DNA of 22,444 bases from positions 1-22,444 of the forward strand of contig CAKRQL010000022.1 of NCBI GenBank assembly GCA_934393265.1, read 5' to 3'. This document shows positions 22,348 through 22,444 of this stretch, piece after piece. The stretch comes from an uncultured Eubacteriales bacterium (GTDB taxonomy: Bacteria > Bacillota > Clostridia > Oscillospirales > CAG-272). Each line of letters begins with the position of its first letter. Position 1 is the first letter of the stretch. Position numbers and translations under genes: made by a program. The notes beneath the pieces were generated by a model. That model had not been told where the DNA came from, did not search any database, and saw nothing but the letters and a program-made list of their open reading frames with translations.

Positions 22348-22430
22348 GTGAACTATCCGGCTGTCGCCGGACGTGAAATAATGCGCTTTCGCACACCCCG
22401 AAATATTGCGCCGTGGCGCAATGTGAAATA
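22348..22430. repeat. Tandem hairpin array with 25-nt period and GTGAAATA-like boxes
   Basis: Four 8-nt boxes start at 22348 (GTGAACTA), 22373 (GTGAAATA), 22398 (CCGAAATA) and 22423 (GTGAAATA), exactly 25 nt apart. Each 17-nt interval holds a different self-complementary hairpin: TCCGGC/GCCGGA, TGCG/CGCA and TTGCGCC/GGCGCAA. The stems differ in sequence but keep their symmetry, which points to selection for structure. The array reaches almost to the window end and may continue. Confidence 0.8.
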
Positions 22431-22444
22431 AAATCCACCCTGGG

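Noticed and set aside
22348..22444. CRISPR array
   Set aside because: The conserved unit is only 8 nt, the intervals are 17 nt and each is self-complementary, and no cas gene is present.

Overview
The window looks like chromosomal DNA of an endospore-forming member of the Clostridia, probably an uncultured gut or anaerobic lineage. This rests on a small acid-soluble spore protein, a tyrosine T-box leader in front of tyrS, DUF4317 and DUF3899 type proteins, strong Shine-Dalgarno sites, and many sigma-A promoters with a 17-nt spacer. Coding DNA is fairly GC-rich, while the last kilobase is clearly AT-rich. I cannot name a genus from the sequence alone.

Layout, left to right. (1) 1-1530: the 3' end of an unidentified gene with a strong terminator, a small very acidic orphan protein with its own promoter and terminator, a gap of about 500 nt, and an alpha/beta-type spore DNA-binding protein. 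(2) 1537-2979 (minus): a fused isoprenoid-alcohol kinase, with an N-terminal VTE5/SEC59-like domain and a C-terminal VTE6-like DUF92 domain. (3) 3119-4832 (plus): a two-gene operon of a TIM-barrel glycosidase-like protein and a two-helix membrane protein. (4) 4865-6944 (minus): ligA. (5) 7002-8564 (plus): a tyrosine T-box leader and tyrS. (6) 8621-9444 (minus): a histidine phosphatase. (7) 9451-9626 (plus): tRNA-Val(GAC). (8) 9624-10877 (minus): a Walker ATPase of the DUF4143 type. (9) 11033-12336 (plus): a DUF4317 protein.

(10) 12350-21419 (minus) is one oligopeptide-type ABC transporter operon in the order oppA, oppB, oppC, oppD, oppF, then a small membrane protein. Junctions from oppB onward are 1-nt gaps or short overlaps, so translation is probably coupled. 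OppB is of normal size. OppA, OppC, OppD and OppF all carry large insertions, and the usual C-terminal cysteines of the ATPases are missing, so this is a structurally enlarged Opp machine.

(11) 21420-22444 has no convincing protein gene. It holds the oppA leader, a near-consensus plus-strand promoter with no obvious gene behind it, and at the extreme right a tandem array of small hairpins separated by GTGAAATA-like boxes exactly 25 nt apart. The points most worth following up are the hairpin array, the kinase fusion and the enlarged Opp system.
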